From assembly GCF_040954835.1 (NCBI RefSeq), contig NC_090697.1:17042001-17106000 (forward strand): a stretch of 64,000 nt of DNA, given 5' to 3'. The notes under the pieces were generated by a model. It was given only the letters and a program-made list of their open reading frames with translations, searched no databases and was not told the origin of the DNA. This DNA is from Lepisosteus oculatus (Eukaryota; Chordata; Actinopteri; Semionotiformes; Lepisosteidae). Positions 1 through 14,700 of this stretch are shown in pieces. Both the position numbers and the translations under genes were made by a program. The first letter of the stretch is position 1. Each line of letters begins with the position of its first letter.

Positions 1-3000
1 ATAATGGAAACATACAGTAGATTGAGGCATGAAGGAAGTAAAGTCCTGGCAAATCTCTGGGCAAATATTGAGAACGTGAGAAAGAAGAGAAGAAACAAGT
101 TTTGGTAAACAAGGTGTAGAAACCAAGAGATTCGAGCTTGAGGTGTCTGTTCACCAAACCAAGCTTTATGGTATGCTTACAAGGAACAATACAATAAGGA
201 TAATTGATGTAGTTATTCAAAGGGGATATGGCTCTACACAGCTTATATACATGTTTCTCTACACCCCCCCCCCCTCCCCTCTCCTGTCTTTAAGGTACTT
301 ACTCAAGAAACACAAGGACTCAGAGAGCAATTAAAACATTCCTTCCTTATCAGGGTATTTGGTACAGAAGATGGGAGTTTAGTACAGAAAGGGAGAAGCA
401 TCCGTGCTAAAGCAAGCATGAAGGGTAGAGTTTAGCATGTGAATTCAGCAGGAGTTCACAGCTCCTACCACTATATAGGTACAGAGTAACATACAGATTC
501 TGCTAGTGGACTTCCATCAAAGGAAAATATAAATATTTTTTCACAAATATCCATAAAGATAAACCGCTTATGCTTCACAGCAGTTTTAAAATACTTTCAG
601 CATAATCAATTCTGCTGTTTTCACTTGAACACCACATCTGCTTTCCATTCACTTTCAGCTAAAATGTTTTTGTGAACACCATGTACAGGTACTGTACATG
701 CATCCACTTTCCTCTCAAGGCTCATCACTTGTCAATCCTACTGGACACACCTGTCTTTCTCTGTTCTCCTTCTCTCAGGCCTTAGCTACCTTTCCCAGTG
801 AATAGCACTCCCATTGTAAAGTTTAGGGCAATAAAGCTACTTGCTGAGCCTAAAAACGTCTCCTCCAGCTTGTTATTCTTGTTATTCCTTACCTTACCTA
901 CACAAGACCAGTTTCGCCACAATATCTTTGCTCTTATTACTTCTAACATAATTTGCATACATAAGCATGCATTACATATCTAGAACGTGTATGGTAACAC
1001 ATACTGTACTATGAGCGGACTGAGTCTTGGCAAGAGCGTTTGCACATGCTACATGCACTTCAGTTGATAGCTTGTGAATGCAGTGCTCCCCTTACCTTTG
1101 ATTTCAAGCTTTGAATTGTAATTAAACCCCCATAGTTCTATTGGTTTTTCTGTCTAGCTGCCTCTGCTTAAGTTTTAAAAAGGGCTCTGAAAGAAGTCAA
1201 ACTCTCAAGTCTGAGCCCTTTTGCATGATGCAGAATATCAGGTAACTGAATATCAATTTGTACAGTACAAACAAAAAAAGAATGAATTAAAATAAAATAT
1301 ATCATCAATCCCTGTTGTGTTCAACATGCCTAGATAGAACATTTCCTTGGTCTGGTACGCATACAACGATTAAAATACACTCACACTAACTGGTTAATTT
1401 GTTAAGAAATACTCTTTTTTTAATTCAACATGTAAAGGCCAGATTTTGTTTATTAATTGCTTTTAATATACTAAACAACATAGGGTACATTTTGTGGGCG
1501 TAGGTGGCAATCGTGCTTTAACATCCTTAGAAAGAGATTAAGATAAAAAATGAAAGCCAGTTTATTCAGTAATTTATACAGTACATTTTAATTTCCAAGT
1601 AGCAATCTTACAAAGCTGGTAATTGAGGCTTATTAATATTCTTTTAGGCATCACCATAATGTGTCTCAAAACTAATCTCGAAGCCTGAATTTGTGACACA
1701 TCTAATTTGTGCAGAAGTGGATTCCTGGCTTTTAAATATACAGTATGAAGTCATTGCCATTTAATATGGAGAAGAGGAGTTACTACTTTAAGTGATTAAT
1801 GAAATGTTTAGTAGTATGAGTGTTTGCTGTATGAGTGTTTTTCATTTTTAGTGTCAAGAAACTAGCAATGAGAAGATTATTCTCGGACTTCCTACCCTCA
1901 GCTATTTTTACTTCACAAGAAGTGAAGAGCAGAAGTTGTAGAGGTTATGGCATAGAACTGTAAAACCATTAGAGATATACTAACTACTGTACATTTGTTC
2001 TGAGCATTCAGTGTAGATTAAAAGAAAAGTTATCTTCATATACAGTATCTACATATGTGCTGGAAATGTAAGTACAATCTGTTTCAAAGCACCGAACTAT
2101 TGTGTAACTAGTAGAGGGGCAATGTTGACAAAAGCTATTCAGCATTGACACTTGATCTTCCCATTTGCCCCACAACACTTGGCGAAATAAACTGCTTGTT
2201 GAGTGTTTAATGAACAGCTCAATTATAGGGGTGACAATGAAGGAATACTATGTTTGAATTGAATAAATGGATCTTTTCCTGTTCACAATCATGATTAAAA
2301 AATGTTTGACATTTCACAGCATGTTTAAACCTTTCAATTCAGGACCTCTATTGCCAGAGAACACACAGACCGAAATGTAAAGAGAGTTTCTTTTTTTAAT
2401 TACTGAAATTGCAGTTAAATATGCAAATGCAGTGAAAAATGTCATTTTTCTATTTACTGAAATTGTTGACATCGAACACTCACTTCCTGAAAGGGTCAGA
2501 AATACAGTATATCTGTCATCTTTGTACTATGAAGTAACAATGGGAGCCAAGAAAAACCTGAGATAACAGCATATATTGAAATAACTGGCTTTGGGGGAGA
2601 GAATATTATTAGGCTAATCTGGAAAATTGAATCAACTGGCTACTGTTGTTTAAGCTGTATAATGTCTTTAGAGTTTCAAATTGAGAAATGTATACAGTAG
2701 GTTTCTTATTGGTTCTGAAATCAGGATTATGCCAAATAGGAGTTAAAAGTGAAAAGGAGATTTTCTGTTAGTAGATTTGATGAATCTTTAGCCATGCACC
2801 AATTGTGAATGAAATACATGGATTTTAAAACCATTTGAGCAAAAACTGAAGTTTAAAGGAGACTACATAAAGAAAAAATTTAGGTGCTATTAGCCTCCAT
2901 GTTTTTATTCTTTTGAATAGTTAAAAGTTTAAAATGCAGTGTTCTGTTTATCCAATAAAATGTGTTTAGTACTCTATCCATTTGAGAAAACCATTTTTGA

Positions 3001-4078
3001 CTCAGAAATATGGGAAGCATAGAAAGTGTATAATTATTATGAGGAAATATACTCATTTGACTGCTGCAATACACCTCCTTAAAGGGATTGGTAATCCATT
3101 GCAATGTAACAGAATCAAGTACTGTGTCCAAGTTAAGAAGGGCCATTTCAGACAGGCTGAAGGGTATTCATGAGCCAAGCTCTCTAAAAAAAGAGTAAAA
3201 ATAAATGATAACAATTCAACAGTTCAGCGAGCGAGCAATTCAACTACCTGCTCACAGGAAGGCTATCAGTGTCTCATCATCCAAAATTTTCCCCCAGAAA
3301 AATCGTTTCTAACATCATATATCTTGATCCTGACTTTGAAGAGAAATATGACAATTTGCCGCTAAATTACAATGAAAGAATGTCCTTTTTCTGTGATCAT
3401 CTAGATGTCGACGCATTGGAAAACTCCAGTACTATACAATGTCTTATTTAGATCTGGAATCCACCTCTAATTTTCCCTTCATAATGTTTGGAAAATTATG
3501 TTGTATGACATTTTGGAAGTAGCAGGGTGGCATTTAGAATCACCTCGCCTTATCTGCAAGAGCAATTGTGTGGTAAATTACTTTTTATTATCCAGGTCTG
3601 GTCTGAAGCTGGTTAGCTTTCCATTACAGCTACTATTACCAAAAGCTTGGCCCATTAGTTCGCTTGATTGCTGCAGGAATATTTTTTGAAAGGTATGATT
3701 ATCTGAGTGTGACCACTTTGGACTTCATTAATCTAGTGTAATTAAAAATAGTTTATTATAGTGTTATAGAAAACGTTTATTTTCAAATTTAAATACAGTC
3801 AACTTAAGACAATTTAGCAGACATTGTAAATTTACAGTAACTGATAACAAATGAAAATAAATGATGTCAGATGCAAGCTGAGTCCATACCCTTTGTAGAT
3901 TGTAATTTTTTAGTAGGTAACATATCACTGACCTCTATTTCTCTTATAAATGTAAATTTATAAATCTTTGGTGAAGAGTGAAAACAAAATAAAAAAGATT
4001 AAATAAAAGCTTCTGAGCAGCTAAACACCCACTGAGACCTACTGATAAATCTACCCAATTTCTAAGACTTAATCCAAT
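1..4078. other. AT-rich non-coding DNA, no gene recognised
   Basis: No exon with plausible splice sites and protein similarity was recognised. The small open frames (for example 3269-3451) lack recognisable motifs. An 11-base C run lies at 264-274. If the GULO gene extends upstream of this window, as its missing first half implies, this stretch is GULO intron or upstream flank; that is inference. I looked for the GULO FAD-binding exons (glycine-rich GGGHS and GSGTHNTG-type segments) and did not find them. Confidence 0.5.
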
Positions 4079-4392
4079 TCAGGGTTGCAGTGGAGTCAGA
4101 ATCTTTCTTGACAAGCAATGGATGCAAGGCTGGATATACTCCAGTCAGGACACTAGTCTATTGCAGGGCACACACAGACACAGACATACAGTACATGCTC
4201 ACATCAGGGGCAAATTTCTCAGAAGTCAATTAACCTATCAGTATGTCTTTGAATTGTGGGAGGAAACCAGAGCACCCAGAGGAAATCCTTGCTAGCACAG
4301 CAAGAACATACAAACTCCACACAGACAGCACCCAGTACTCCAGCACTTTGAGGCAGCAATGGTAACCACTGTGCCACTGGGCTACCCCCCAG
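4079..4392 (+). repeat. Dispersed fish repeat, family A, diverged copy
   Basis: A degraded copy of an interspersed repeat present at least six times here: 4.1, 24.3, 36.5, 40.5, 48.7 and 50.6 kb, in both orientations. Shared landmarks are a segment ending in GGGCACACACAGACACA, then TATGTCTTTG before GTGGGAGGAAACC, then AACATACAAACTCCACACAG, then a tail reading AACCACTGTGCCAC. Open frames across it are incidental. I cannot name the family from memory; the orientation label is arbitrary and set by this copy. Confidence 0.7.
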
Positions 4393-7300
4393 ATAAGACC
4401 ATTTTATGCTATAGTATATCTTACTATTCCTGAAATAAATACTGACTTCTTTATGTGCGTCAAGGTTGTTCTCAATTTCTCTACTTGACCAACACCTACG
4501 ACACTGGATATTTACTGTACATTGAGGAAATTGACAACGTTTGGAGAGCTTGGAGTTTTGTGTTAAAAGTCTTCAATTGTGCTTCAATAAAAGTTCCACA
4601 CTCGCCTTCAGAGTCCAGTATACAGCCCTGGGAAATGTGAAACTGGGCTACCATCACTCAATTAGAACAGCTGTCATTAGGTAAAACTTATATAGTCTGT
4701 ATGTGAAATTCCCTACATTTATACTTGCAGGTCTTCCATTATATTGGTCTATTTAGGTAGGTTTTGAGTCATTCATATATATTTTTAATGACTGTATTGG
4801 TATTGCTGGCATAATCAATTTAAATTACAGTTGTTTGCTCAGCTTTTCAAAGTTATCTTATAACAAGATAATAAAGGTAATAAAGGGGATAGATGATAAT
4901 CAATGTTCAATTCAATATTTATTTACATGAACAATTGTTACTTGATCTTAAATGAATCATTATGAAAAATTGAATGTATTTAACATTAAAAAAAGTAATT
5001 TTTTAAAAGAACAAGGTTTCTACAACATGCAAGAAAGTGTCAGCTTTTCCACAATTAATTTTCTACCATTTCAAAAAGATCACGGTGAATACATAAAAGA
5101 TAATAAAATTATTGTGGGTTTGTTAGTATTCATTTAGGAAAATCTCTTTGGATACTAGGTTATAATAAGAAATGTTTTTTTTTCTTATCTGCAATATACT
5201 GTACATGTTACTATATTACTTCCAGTTTCCATTTTTTGGTGAAGATCCAAAGCAGCAAACTTCAATTTCAGGAACAGCATTTCCCAATTAGTAATAGTTT
5301 TTTAGTACTTAATATATATATATATCATTTGAAATACTGTATTTTGATAACACAAAAAGTGATACAGATCTCTAAAGAAATCACAACTCATTCAGTTTTT
5401 TCTTCAGATTGGATAGCCATCACTAATTTCAAGCCATCACAAATGAAACAACAAATTTTCAAGTAAATTGATGTTTTCTTTTTATCAGACCTTGAATAAT
5501 TTGGTTAATTTTCATAGCATGGAATTTCCATTATTTTTGGTGCGTTGTTTAGTAGAAGTTTTCTTCAAGAGCTTGATTTTTATTGATTTTTTTATTTTCT
5601 AAACAAGCTGAATGTCATTATTAAAAACAAGGTAGCTCAATACGGTTACATTTCTGCTCTCTTGGCATTATGTACCATTTTCATTTTAAATCCATACAGA
5701 GATGGGTTTTAATGTACGAAATCCTTTTAAAGTACATTTTCTTTTTGTAAAATAAATTAATATTTCTATTTCCCCAGTTATCTTTCTTGTAAACAGTATG
5801 TAAGATGACCTGAACTGTCATCTTACCAATTAATTTGCTTTCATGTCATATACTGTACCATGTCCTTGGAGAATAGGCATCAAAGACAGAAATGTTATTA
5901 ACCTGTCATATTAGTGCGTATTCAGGTATCTATGACTCAAGTATTTAGACAGTTGTCTTAATCCTAAACTTGACTCACAATTCAATAAAGAAATTTAATA
6001 AAATAACAAATACCTATAAAAGAGATCCTTTGAATACTGTACTTATTTAAAACTTCAACAATAAAGTTAGTAATAGCAAATCAGCAAATTGTGAAGATTA
6101 TTCATGTGGGAGAATTTAATACATGTACACACATACAGTTTATACTGTAATACAGGAAAAGCTTGTGAACCCCCTAGGCTGGTCCTCAGTATATGAGAAT
6201 ACACTGTATATGCTCGGATATAAAATATCAAGAATGTCTTAAAATATAAAATATGAAATGAACATAATCTCATAAAATGTATAACACAAAGACATAAGAT
6301 ATAAAGTAACGTATCCAGATTATATATCAAAACATATTTTATACCACAATCCCAAACATCCTGACCAACCTAAAGATTCCTTCTACAACATGTACTATAC
6401 TTGCATCACCTTGGGCTAGCAGTTTCTAGTTAGCTACAGTTATAATATCAAGTTTAAGAAACCGAAATATAATTTATTAACACCTCGACTCGTTAAATTT
6501 AAATTTCCAGTTCAGTACAGTGCCAAGAAAAAGTTCATGAGGTCCCTTGTTTGGTCCTTATTCAAACTGTACAGCATACAGTATCTTGATTAAAAGTAAC
6601 AGACATATGATATAACTGTATACGTTGTGCAGAGCAGAATGAAAACAATTTCCATTAGAGCAAACAACATGTACAGTAGGTAGGAATCATTGATTAGAGT
6701 GAAGGAGTGCCATTAAGAAAAGTGCAGTGTTAATCACCAATCAATGGGCATTATTTTTCCAAACATAACTCCAATAGTTAGCATCCACAATGCTACATTC
6801 AATAGTTATAGTTAAAACGGGGTAAAAATGCAAATCAATACTTAAAATCTTCATAGGGCAGCTGTTAAAATGCTCTGCTCAAATTTAGAAAAGGGCTCTA
6901 TTGGATCTTGTTTCTGCTTCCTAAAAACGAGGCACAAGCAGAAAAAAGAGATGTTAACGTCCATTAGATCAACACATAGACATTCCAAATGTTACTAAAC
7001 TGGAAGGTGCGTTCTGATGCAGTATTATGAACGGATGAAAATTAAATATCCTAGGAAATTTACAAATCACGCCCATCATACCAATCAGAAATAACTTTTC
7101 AAAATATACACAAAATCTAATGACCCTTTCATTTAAGATATACAGTAAATGTACTAGGCAAATAAATATTTATAATGTTAATAAATATAATTAATTATTA
7201 ATAATATATTAATAAATATTTAAAAGATACAGTATATCCTGCAGGCAAAAGTAAAACTGGGACTGAAACTGGACCAACTCTGGTGTAAAAACCTACCAAC

Positions 7301-9439
7301 CATGACTTGGTTTGCTTGCTTCACTTAACTCCTCTGTAAGCTTAATTGTAAATGATGGAAGATCAACACTGCACATCTGCCTTCTAGGTTTTAGGGAAAC
7401 TTAATCTGCTTTGGCCTTTTTAAACCTACAACCTTTTAAAGCCAACTCGCTTCTCCTTTTCAACTTATAGGAAATATAGATCCTTTCCTCAAGTGTAACC
7501 TCAAGGCTAGCTGATTAGACATCTAGAGCTGTGTTCTGAGACTTTTTATAGAGCTACAGTAGCAATGATCAAACACAGCCGGTGCAGATATTGCTCTCCC
7601 TGTCACATGTGGATGTCTTTTCTTTTTCTATAACTGGTCTCTAAGCCTCCCACCAAAGTGCAAAATGTCACAGACAGCTGAGAGACACAGTTGCTCCATT
7701 AAAACAACATACAGTACTTTTCATTGTTTTTCTGCTGTCCTTACATTTCACATGCTTAAATATATCATAAGTACGTCAAGTACAAGTACATCTGCCTTGA
7801 AAAAAGGCAGATGACTTCAAAGCAAAATGCATTCAACTTTATTAAATACAGTCAGGAGAACTCATTTTTTATATGAATTGTGACATACAATACTACTTGC
7901 CTTCCCAATGTAGAAATGTCTTTTGCTGTTGGTCTTGTCTATTGGGATGCCCCTGCTGTCACATTTTCAGTTAACTTCCCTGCCCAGTGTCAGAGTAGTT
8001 GCTTTCTTAGGCAGACTGGCTGTCTGGGCTTTGATACTGTATTAGATAAAGTTATGTCAAATTATCCGTCTTCACAACATTGTGTCCTCTATTTAATAAT
8101 TTAATATCCTGGGCCCTTCCATGGCTCGTACTATCCCAAATCACGTGTACTCAGTGTCTGAAGTAGAAAAAGCGCCTTTACTAACCTTCTGCCTATCTGA
8201 AAACAATAATGGATATAAAATATTTGATGGAAATAGTTTAAGGTCTGGAAGAAATAAAACAGTTGAGAAGCTCTGTCTGTAATGACAGACTATAAATACT
8301 GTGTAGAACTTCACCTCAATTCCTCGTGGATTAATCCTTATGAAATGGGGAAAAAAAACATAACATACTCACAAAATTGATCTCAGGAACATCAAAATAA
8401 TTGACACAAGTAAGCTCATTTTTTTTCTCAAGTCAAGGTAGAAAGATACATAATTAAAAAGCACACCCTTGTTATACTGTTAAGTATTACGGATTATAAT
8501 CAACGGTAACCAACTTAACTTGGGCTAAATTGTGGAAAATATACTGTATTTTGCAAGCTGTGTGACGAATTTTAAATTGCACACACTGGGTGAAATTTGA
8601 GTCTTTGTGCTAACGAGGGTACCACTTACAAATCAGTCCATAATCACTAAGCAATTATGAAGTCAGTCCGTTAAGATTTGCAGAGTAACACAAGTTATAA
8701 TAATTAACTTTCTCTATACCACAGTAAATACTGGGGTTTCCTTATTTTAAGTAAAACTCTAAGGAGACATGATTTTTAGAGAATTTGATTCTTCAGGCTA
8801 TTTTCTAGCTTGGAAAGCTTAATTTGGAGTTATGGCTAATAACATATATGCCTGAATTATATACAATTTGTAAACGCCTTCTATCTTGGCATTCCCTGAG
8901 GTATTCGCCACTGAATCTGAGAGTGAGGGAGCAGCAGGCAATTACGTGCTAAACTTTAAGAGACATTAACTTCACGCTGTGATGCTGCCAAGCTCTCAAC
9001 AGAAATAGTGAGTCAACGTCTATCTGTAAAACAATGTAAGAGTTTGAGAATGAAAACATTTCCGAGCTTTTTATATTGATCTAAGTCATTGTGTTTTCTG
9101 TTTGGTACAGCTATTGCCTCTTTATATTACTCCATACGATTAGTGAGAATTAGGACTTGATATGATCTTCACAAAATTATGTTTGGTGTATTTGATTTTG
9201 GTGAAAGTCGTACTTGCATAGAAATTTCTTTTGATTGGTTTGTTTTGAAAGGATTCACTTTCAAAAGCTGATATGTTACAAAAACTGATTAATTTTATCG
9301 TAAATGATTGTGAAATGTAATGTATGTCGAAATTGCAGGTCATAAGCACCAACCAGAAATATCAACATGTTATCATGATGTTGCTTATCACATCAGTTAT
9401 GAGGAGAAAGATCTGATTGGCTAGAATCAGCACCATTAC
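4393..9439. other. AT-rich non-coding DNA, nothing recognised
   Basis: No gene, RNA or clear mobile element was seen. It contains a short (TA)n tract at 5312-5325, an extremely AT-rich stretch around 7160-7215, and many scattered TACTGTA/TACAGTA heptamers. The short open frames have no coding signature. Confidence 0.45.
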
Positions 9440-9665
9440 TTGTCCCCAGTCTGATCTAATTAAATCTCAGAAGCTCAGCAAGGATGCGCCTGGTTAGTAC
9501 AGATTGGAGACTAACAAAAAGCACGATGCTGTTCTGGGTGCCATTGGTGCACCAGTAGGTTACACTCTTCTTGTGCCAGAGGTTTATAAAAACAATGCCC
9601 CAGTGCGGTGACAAGGAACATTGTGCTATAAGAGGTGATTTGGATGAGATGAGTCATAAATCAAG
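9440..9665 (+). repeat. 5S-rRNA-derived SINE head, truncated
   Basis: Positions 9445-9530 resemble the internal-promoter half of 5S rRNA: CTGATCT, then TCAGAAGCTCAGCA, then CCTGGTTAGTAC, then GGAGACTAAC. The body that follows includes AATGCCCCAGTGCGGTGAC, like the fuller SINE at 39.1 kb. This is a retroposed copy with an altered promoter and a SINE body attached, not a functional 5S gene. The 3' boundary is approximate. Confidence 0.65.
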
Positions 9666-10274
9666 CTCCTTTGTGAAACTGCTTTTTTATTATCCTATAT
9701 CCCATAACACTGTTTGTAAGAGCTGAAGTGTTAACCCCATAATCCTGGCTCAAGTTAACTCTTGTCAGATGTATGTATGTATCAAGTGGACCCCTCTGTT
9801 CCTACAGTATATGTATGGTGTTTTTCCTTCCATTAAGATGGAAGATAAATAAGATAGATACAATTAATTAATTAATAATTAATTGTTAGTACTCTTACTG
9901 TGAATAATTTAGATTTTATACTAGTAACTATTTTTCCCCCTTTTCCAGAGTAATCAGACTCTGTTAAATGTACAATTGCAGTATTCAGGGAATCTTGCCA
10001 TTCAGTCCATTAAAAAAAAAAACATGAGTCACAAAACTGAATTCCTTCCTTAGTCTTCTTATTATTCTTCATTTTAGACTAACACAATATTTTTTGTATA
10101 GTTCGGAGATGCAGTAAATTGCAAGTTATTAAGTATGGATTCTGTCAATGGAGAAAGTTTCTTTTTGCAGATCAGTCTGCTTTTTCTTACAACGTGTTTC
10201 TGAGTTAAACTGCATCCATAAAATGCTGCAAAATGGTGGTTAATTAAAATCCTCCTCCATACTGACATAAATGT

Positions 10275-10351
10275 CCACAGGTTATCAGTTCATTGAGACA
10301 TTCAATGAGTCACTGTTGCCCCCATGTGGTGCAAACAGCATCAAAAAGAAT
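10275..10351 (+). repeat. Short direct repeat, copy 1
   Basis: This shares about 78 bases, with scattered differences, with 11625-11702. The best-preserved core reads CCCCCATGTGGTGCAAACAG, and the preceding part shares CACA-GTTATC and CAATGAG. The pair is 1.35 kb apart in the same orientation. The family is not known to me. Confidence 0.65.
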
Positions 10352-11624
10352 ATTACTTCAAATGTGCATTTTCTTCTTCTTATTGATCTGTAATTTGTTA
10401 TCATACACACTATTTGATATTTTGTTTATCAGTGTTTATATGCGAATAGAAAGATTTTGTGCTGTTGACCAGGATATTTCCTTACAGTATATACTGTACA
10501 CCTTTGGAAATACACTTTTGAAACTACATCAAAAACTAATACGATAACAGCTTTACCTGTGGGACAAATATATCGGCATATAATCAAGGTTACATATTAG
10601 TGCTTAATTTTATTTTGGGATGTTGGGAATATTTACTGGAAGATGTAAATTTAGGTATGTACTGTACCCCTGTATCAGTTACCAAAAATGCCTCAAGGAC
10701 TGTTAAAGTATGATAAGAACTATTTTTGTAAAAAGAGCAGTAATTGGTTTGTTCCTAATTAGCATGTTAAAAGAAGAAGTGATCAACTTCAAAGAACAGG
10801 ATGAAAAACCAGCTGAGCCTGAAACAAACCACCTGTCACTACAGTACATGAGGCTATACGGTATAAAAAAAGGGTTAGAAACCTTCAGCCAACACTGACG
10901 AATTCCCACAACACATCCCTTCACAAATTCACATAATACGGATGACTGGTGTATCCATTTCAAAGTTTACTTAACCTCTATCTAAATACAAAACAATCAA
11001 GCTTAAAGATTGACACCGCCAAAGTCCCAAAGCAGTGAAGGGGGGCTCAGTGACTCTGAATGGAAATGGCACAAAGCTGGAGCAAGAAAATACACAAGCC
11101 TGGGCTCCAGGGGAATGGAAGAGGCAGAATGTGGAAGTGAAATAAAAACAAGACTGGTAATGGGAACAGAGGTACCTACCAAGCTAACAGCAATATGGAA
11201 AAGCAAAGACGGGAATTTATAGACAACATACAGACCGATTAAAGCTCTTGTATGTCCAGTGGTAACATACTGTATGACTGTGTATCTTGGATATTCAGAA
11301 GAGATAAAAAGAACGGATACAATTCAAGACAAAATGTCTAAGGGAAATGTTGAGAGTGCCCTGGGCGACTCAGAAGATAAACATGTAGGTTTGAACTGTA
11401 AGACAAGAAGCCACATCAGAAAGAGATCTTCTGTTAGCAACTGTTAAGGGAATAGGAGGTAGAGAAAAACCAAGAGTAAAGGGAATGGCAAATGTAACAT
11501 CATGGACAAAGTTGTCGGTAATTGGGCAGCTGAAGAAAGAAATGATGGCTATGCGTCATCCGTGGTGCAGCTCGCAGTCGAATCAATGAAAAGGGCAAAT
11601 GATAATGATACTGACAATAAAAGT

Positions 11625-11702
11625 TCACAAGTTATCGGCTATGCTCATGAACACTCAATGAGCCAGTGTTTCCCCCATGTGGTGCAAACAGCACCAAAAC
11701 AT
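11625..11702 (+). repeat. Short direct repeat, copy 2
   Basis: Partner of 10275-10351 in the same orientation, with the same core and CAATGAGCCAGTGTTT before it. The sequences outside the pair do not obviously match. This suggests two insertions of a short element, or remnants of one larger repeat, rather than a recent tandem duplication. Confidence 0.65.
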
Positions 11703-14700
11703 TTCTTTTTTTGTGATATAAAGCATTTTTCCCTTGTCATTTCCCATAAAACCCACACAGCAGCTTTTCAGCTTGTTGTCATGTTTTCCTTTCAACAATT
11801 GCTCCCGAGGAGGCCTGCTTTGAAAGACATTCTAGACAAATGAGATTCTCAGCAGAAGTAAATAGCAGATAACAACACTGAATATACTATATAATCATCA
11901 GTGGTTCACAGAAGAGACATGCAGATCTGCAGGAGTATCATTTTTTTAATAATACTTATTTGCTCAGCATTTTGAAAGCGTAGTCGCACACCATCTGTAG
12001 AATTTAATAAGGAAGACGGGGAACAAAGCAGTATAGACCACCCTCTTACAAGAACCAGCTTCATTTTCATAGTAGTAGCAGTACAGCAACTCTGATCTTG
12101 CACACTGAATCAGGCAAAAACGTTTGGAATCGGTTTTGTGAATACCAAACCTTTTCTTCACGTACCCATTTCACAGCTTAATGACGACAATAACTGAAAG
12201 TCTGTTTACAAACCGTGTGGCAGGTAGGAAATGAAATGCCAGGAACGTGTTGATTTGGCAGTGTGAAGTGTGGAAAGATTATATATTGTTTGTAAGCTTA
12301 TAATACAGACTCTATGGTAGACTGAGATGGTTCAATGTGCTTGGTTTTGCATTTAGAGTGCATGAGTGTTGGGTAGCTCTATCACATAAATTGCTTTGGT
12401 TTTCCAAGTAAAGCATGCTTTAGAAAAGTATAACATTTCGCAATATAGAATTCTAGTGCCTTTAAAACCATCTAAACAATGCAATTCAAGACTTAAATGA
12501 ATGTTAGAAGTTGCAGACACTGTAATAATATAAAAATATATGGTTATGCACTTCTAGAAAAGAAAAGCCCCTAAGGTCTTCTAATAAGGTCTTGTCCAGA
12601 TTCACATTAGTAAGTGTATTAGTTATTTCAGAATCTTACTAGACACATGCAAAATATTTAGAGATGATTTGAAAAAAAAACAGAAAAAATGACCCAGAAA
12701 AAAAATCAACCTGCTTAATGGTTACTTGGGAATTTTGTTAGAAAATTCTTCTTCACATTTGTTTCAATATTTGACAAGGATTTTTATCTATTGCTACGCA
12801 ATTTATGCATTTAATTTGGCAAATGTGTGTACTGAGAAAGAGAAACTCAATCCCCAAATTGGTGTTGTCTCAAAGAAACCTACTGTAAATATAGATTCAC
12901 AATAACAAATTCTTATCACTGTTGCATGTGGAGCAGGATTAGTCTACATGAATAATGCAAGTAAAAATCTGAGCAAACAAATCTCGGGATTACTAAAAAT
13001 GGATTACATAATGTGGCATATTAAGTAATATTTTCAGGGTCACATATGAAATAAACCTTCATTAAGATGTCCTTTCTATTTCTTCTTGGATTATTTTGCA
13101 TGTTTTATGTTTAAAACAAGATTGTTTTACAACATTTCATAAAAATCATTATCACGTATATTTTATTCTCTGTCCCACAACACATCTGGCAAAAGGACCA
13201 ATAGTGCTACCATTAAATTAAGGAAAATATGTAATACCGGATTGATGGCAAGAATATGTTTAGAGTTAAAAGAATTTATGTCAAAATCGCTTCAGCATTA
13301 AACAAAATGGGATTTCTCTGACCAGCCAAAGCTCTTTCTAGGTCAGTTTTCCTATTATATTTCTCAGTGTGCACCTACACCTATGATTTATTTTTCTGGG
13401 AATTGATGAGAACTTGGTGCAGATGTCTGAACCGTTAATAAACACTTTCCGTCTGTTTATAAATAGGTGCTATGTCCAGCTTTGGAGGGTTCATATAGGA
13501 ACACAAAAAGGTTTAGAGAAGAGAGGAGAGAATAAAACTCACTTTGCTCATTTGCTTGTTAGTAGATTAATAATTACATCATATTAGTGATGCTATTCAG
13601 TTTTTTATTGAATCCTTTCAAGGAATTGACATCAAACATCACTGCAGAATCATTTGCTTCTATGACTGAACCACTGTATTATATCTAGTATTTGTAAAAA
13701 CATGTTGTACATATTTGGGACTTTGACCCATTTTAAGTTAAATCAGATATTTAAGTTCTTTTACTTCAGTGTGTAGCAATGAACTATTCCGTAAATATTA
13801 AGTAAAAGTGGCTTAGTGGCTCAAATCTGGTTAGAATGCATTTAAAAGCTGGATGCATGTTGAATAAATGCAATATTTGTGTATCTGTATTTTCATTTCA
13901 TTATGTATATTATATTGATTATTCCATAGGCTTTTCTAAGATTGAACATTTTTGCGTCTCCCCAATTTCTTTTTGAAATAATTAGCATGCTCAATGTCCT
14001 ATTCCAGAATTCAAAAGCCATTTCACATTTGACCTGATAAAACCTTGCTTTGATCTGTCCTTAGTAAAGGCTTGTGCGATTCGTACAAAAACCCTTAGAC
14101 AAGTGACAGCTGGTGCTTTGATTAATGGCCTTTGTGACAGGTCATAGCTACCAGGCAGCTCTGGGTTCCCTTGTGCGTACTGAAAGCTATCCAAAAGCTA
14201 ATGAGGGTCCTGCCCTGGACAGCTCATCTGTCGCCTTCTGCTTGGGCCTGAGGCGGCCTTGACAAAGTGTAATCTGTTCTGGGGCCTGCAGGCATAAAAC
14301 TGTCAACTCCCACGATTATGTGGAGAATCCATGACACCAGCTATCATAAATGAACCAGTGAGTGTGTTACATAAGGCCTCTCCCATATTTTTTTTTACTG
14401 TGCAGGGCATACTGTACAGCTCAAACATCTTGTTACAGCATTTTGCATCTGTCCACTTTGTCCGTACAACACTTGCAAAACAAGACATACCTTTCCTACC
14501 CCAGGTTTGCGATGGAGTTTGTTCCAGTTTCCATGCTTTTCCATTAACAGTCTCTCTTCTTGGAAATGTGAGTGTGCCTAATTACCACACACACAGAACT
14601 ACAGTGGAAATACTGTACATTATAAAAATACATCAAAACATCTTGTTGTAAATGAAATATCTTATTGCAATCAATCACGTCAGATAGCATGTCTTGGATT

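Noticed and set aside
3269..3451. 60-residue frame with an acidic, protein-like sequence
   Set aside because: No recognised family, no splice context and no codon or composition difference from surroundings.
9445..9530. Functional 5S rRNA gene
   Set aside because: Too diverged in the internal promoter and fused to a SINE body; several similar SINEs occur in the window.
11502..11843. 113-residue + frame
   Set aside because: It runs across a short repeat and has no domain; length is within chance for this amount of DNA.
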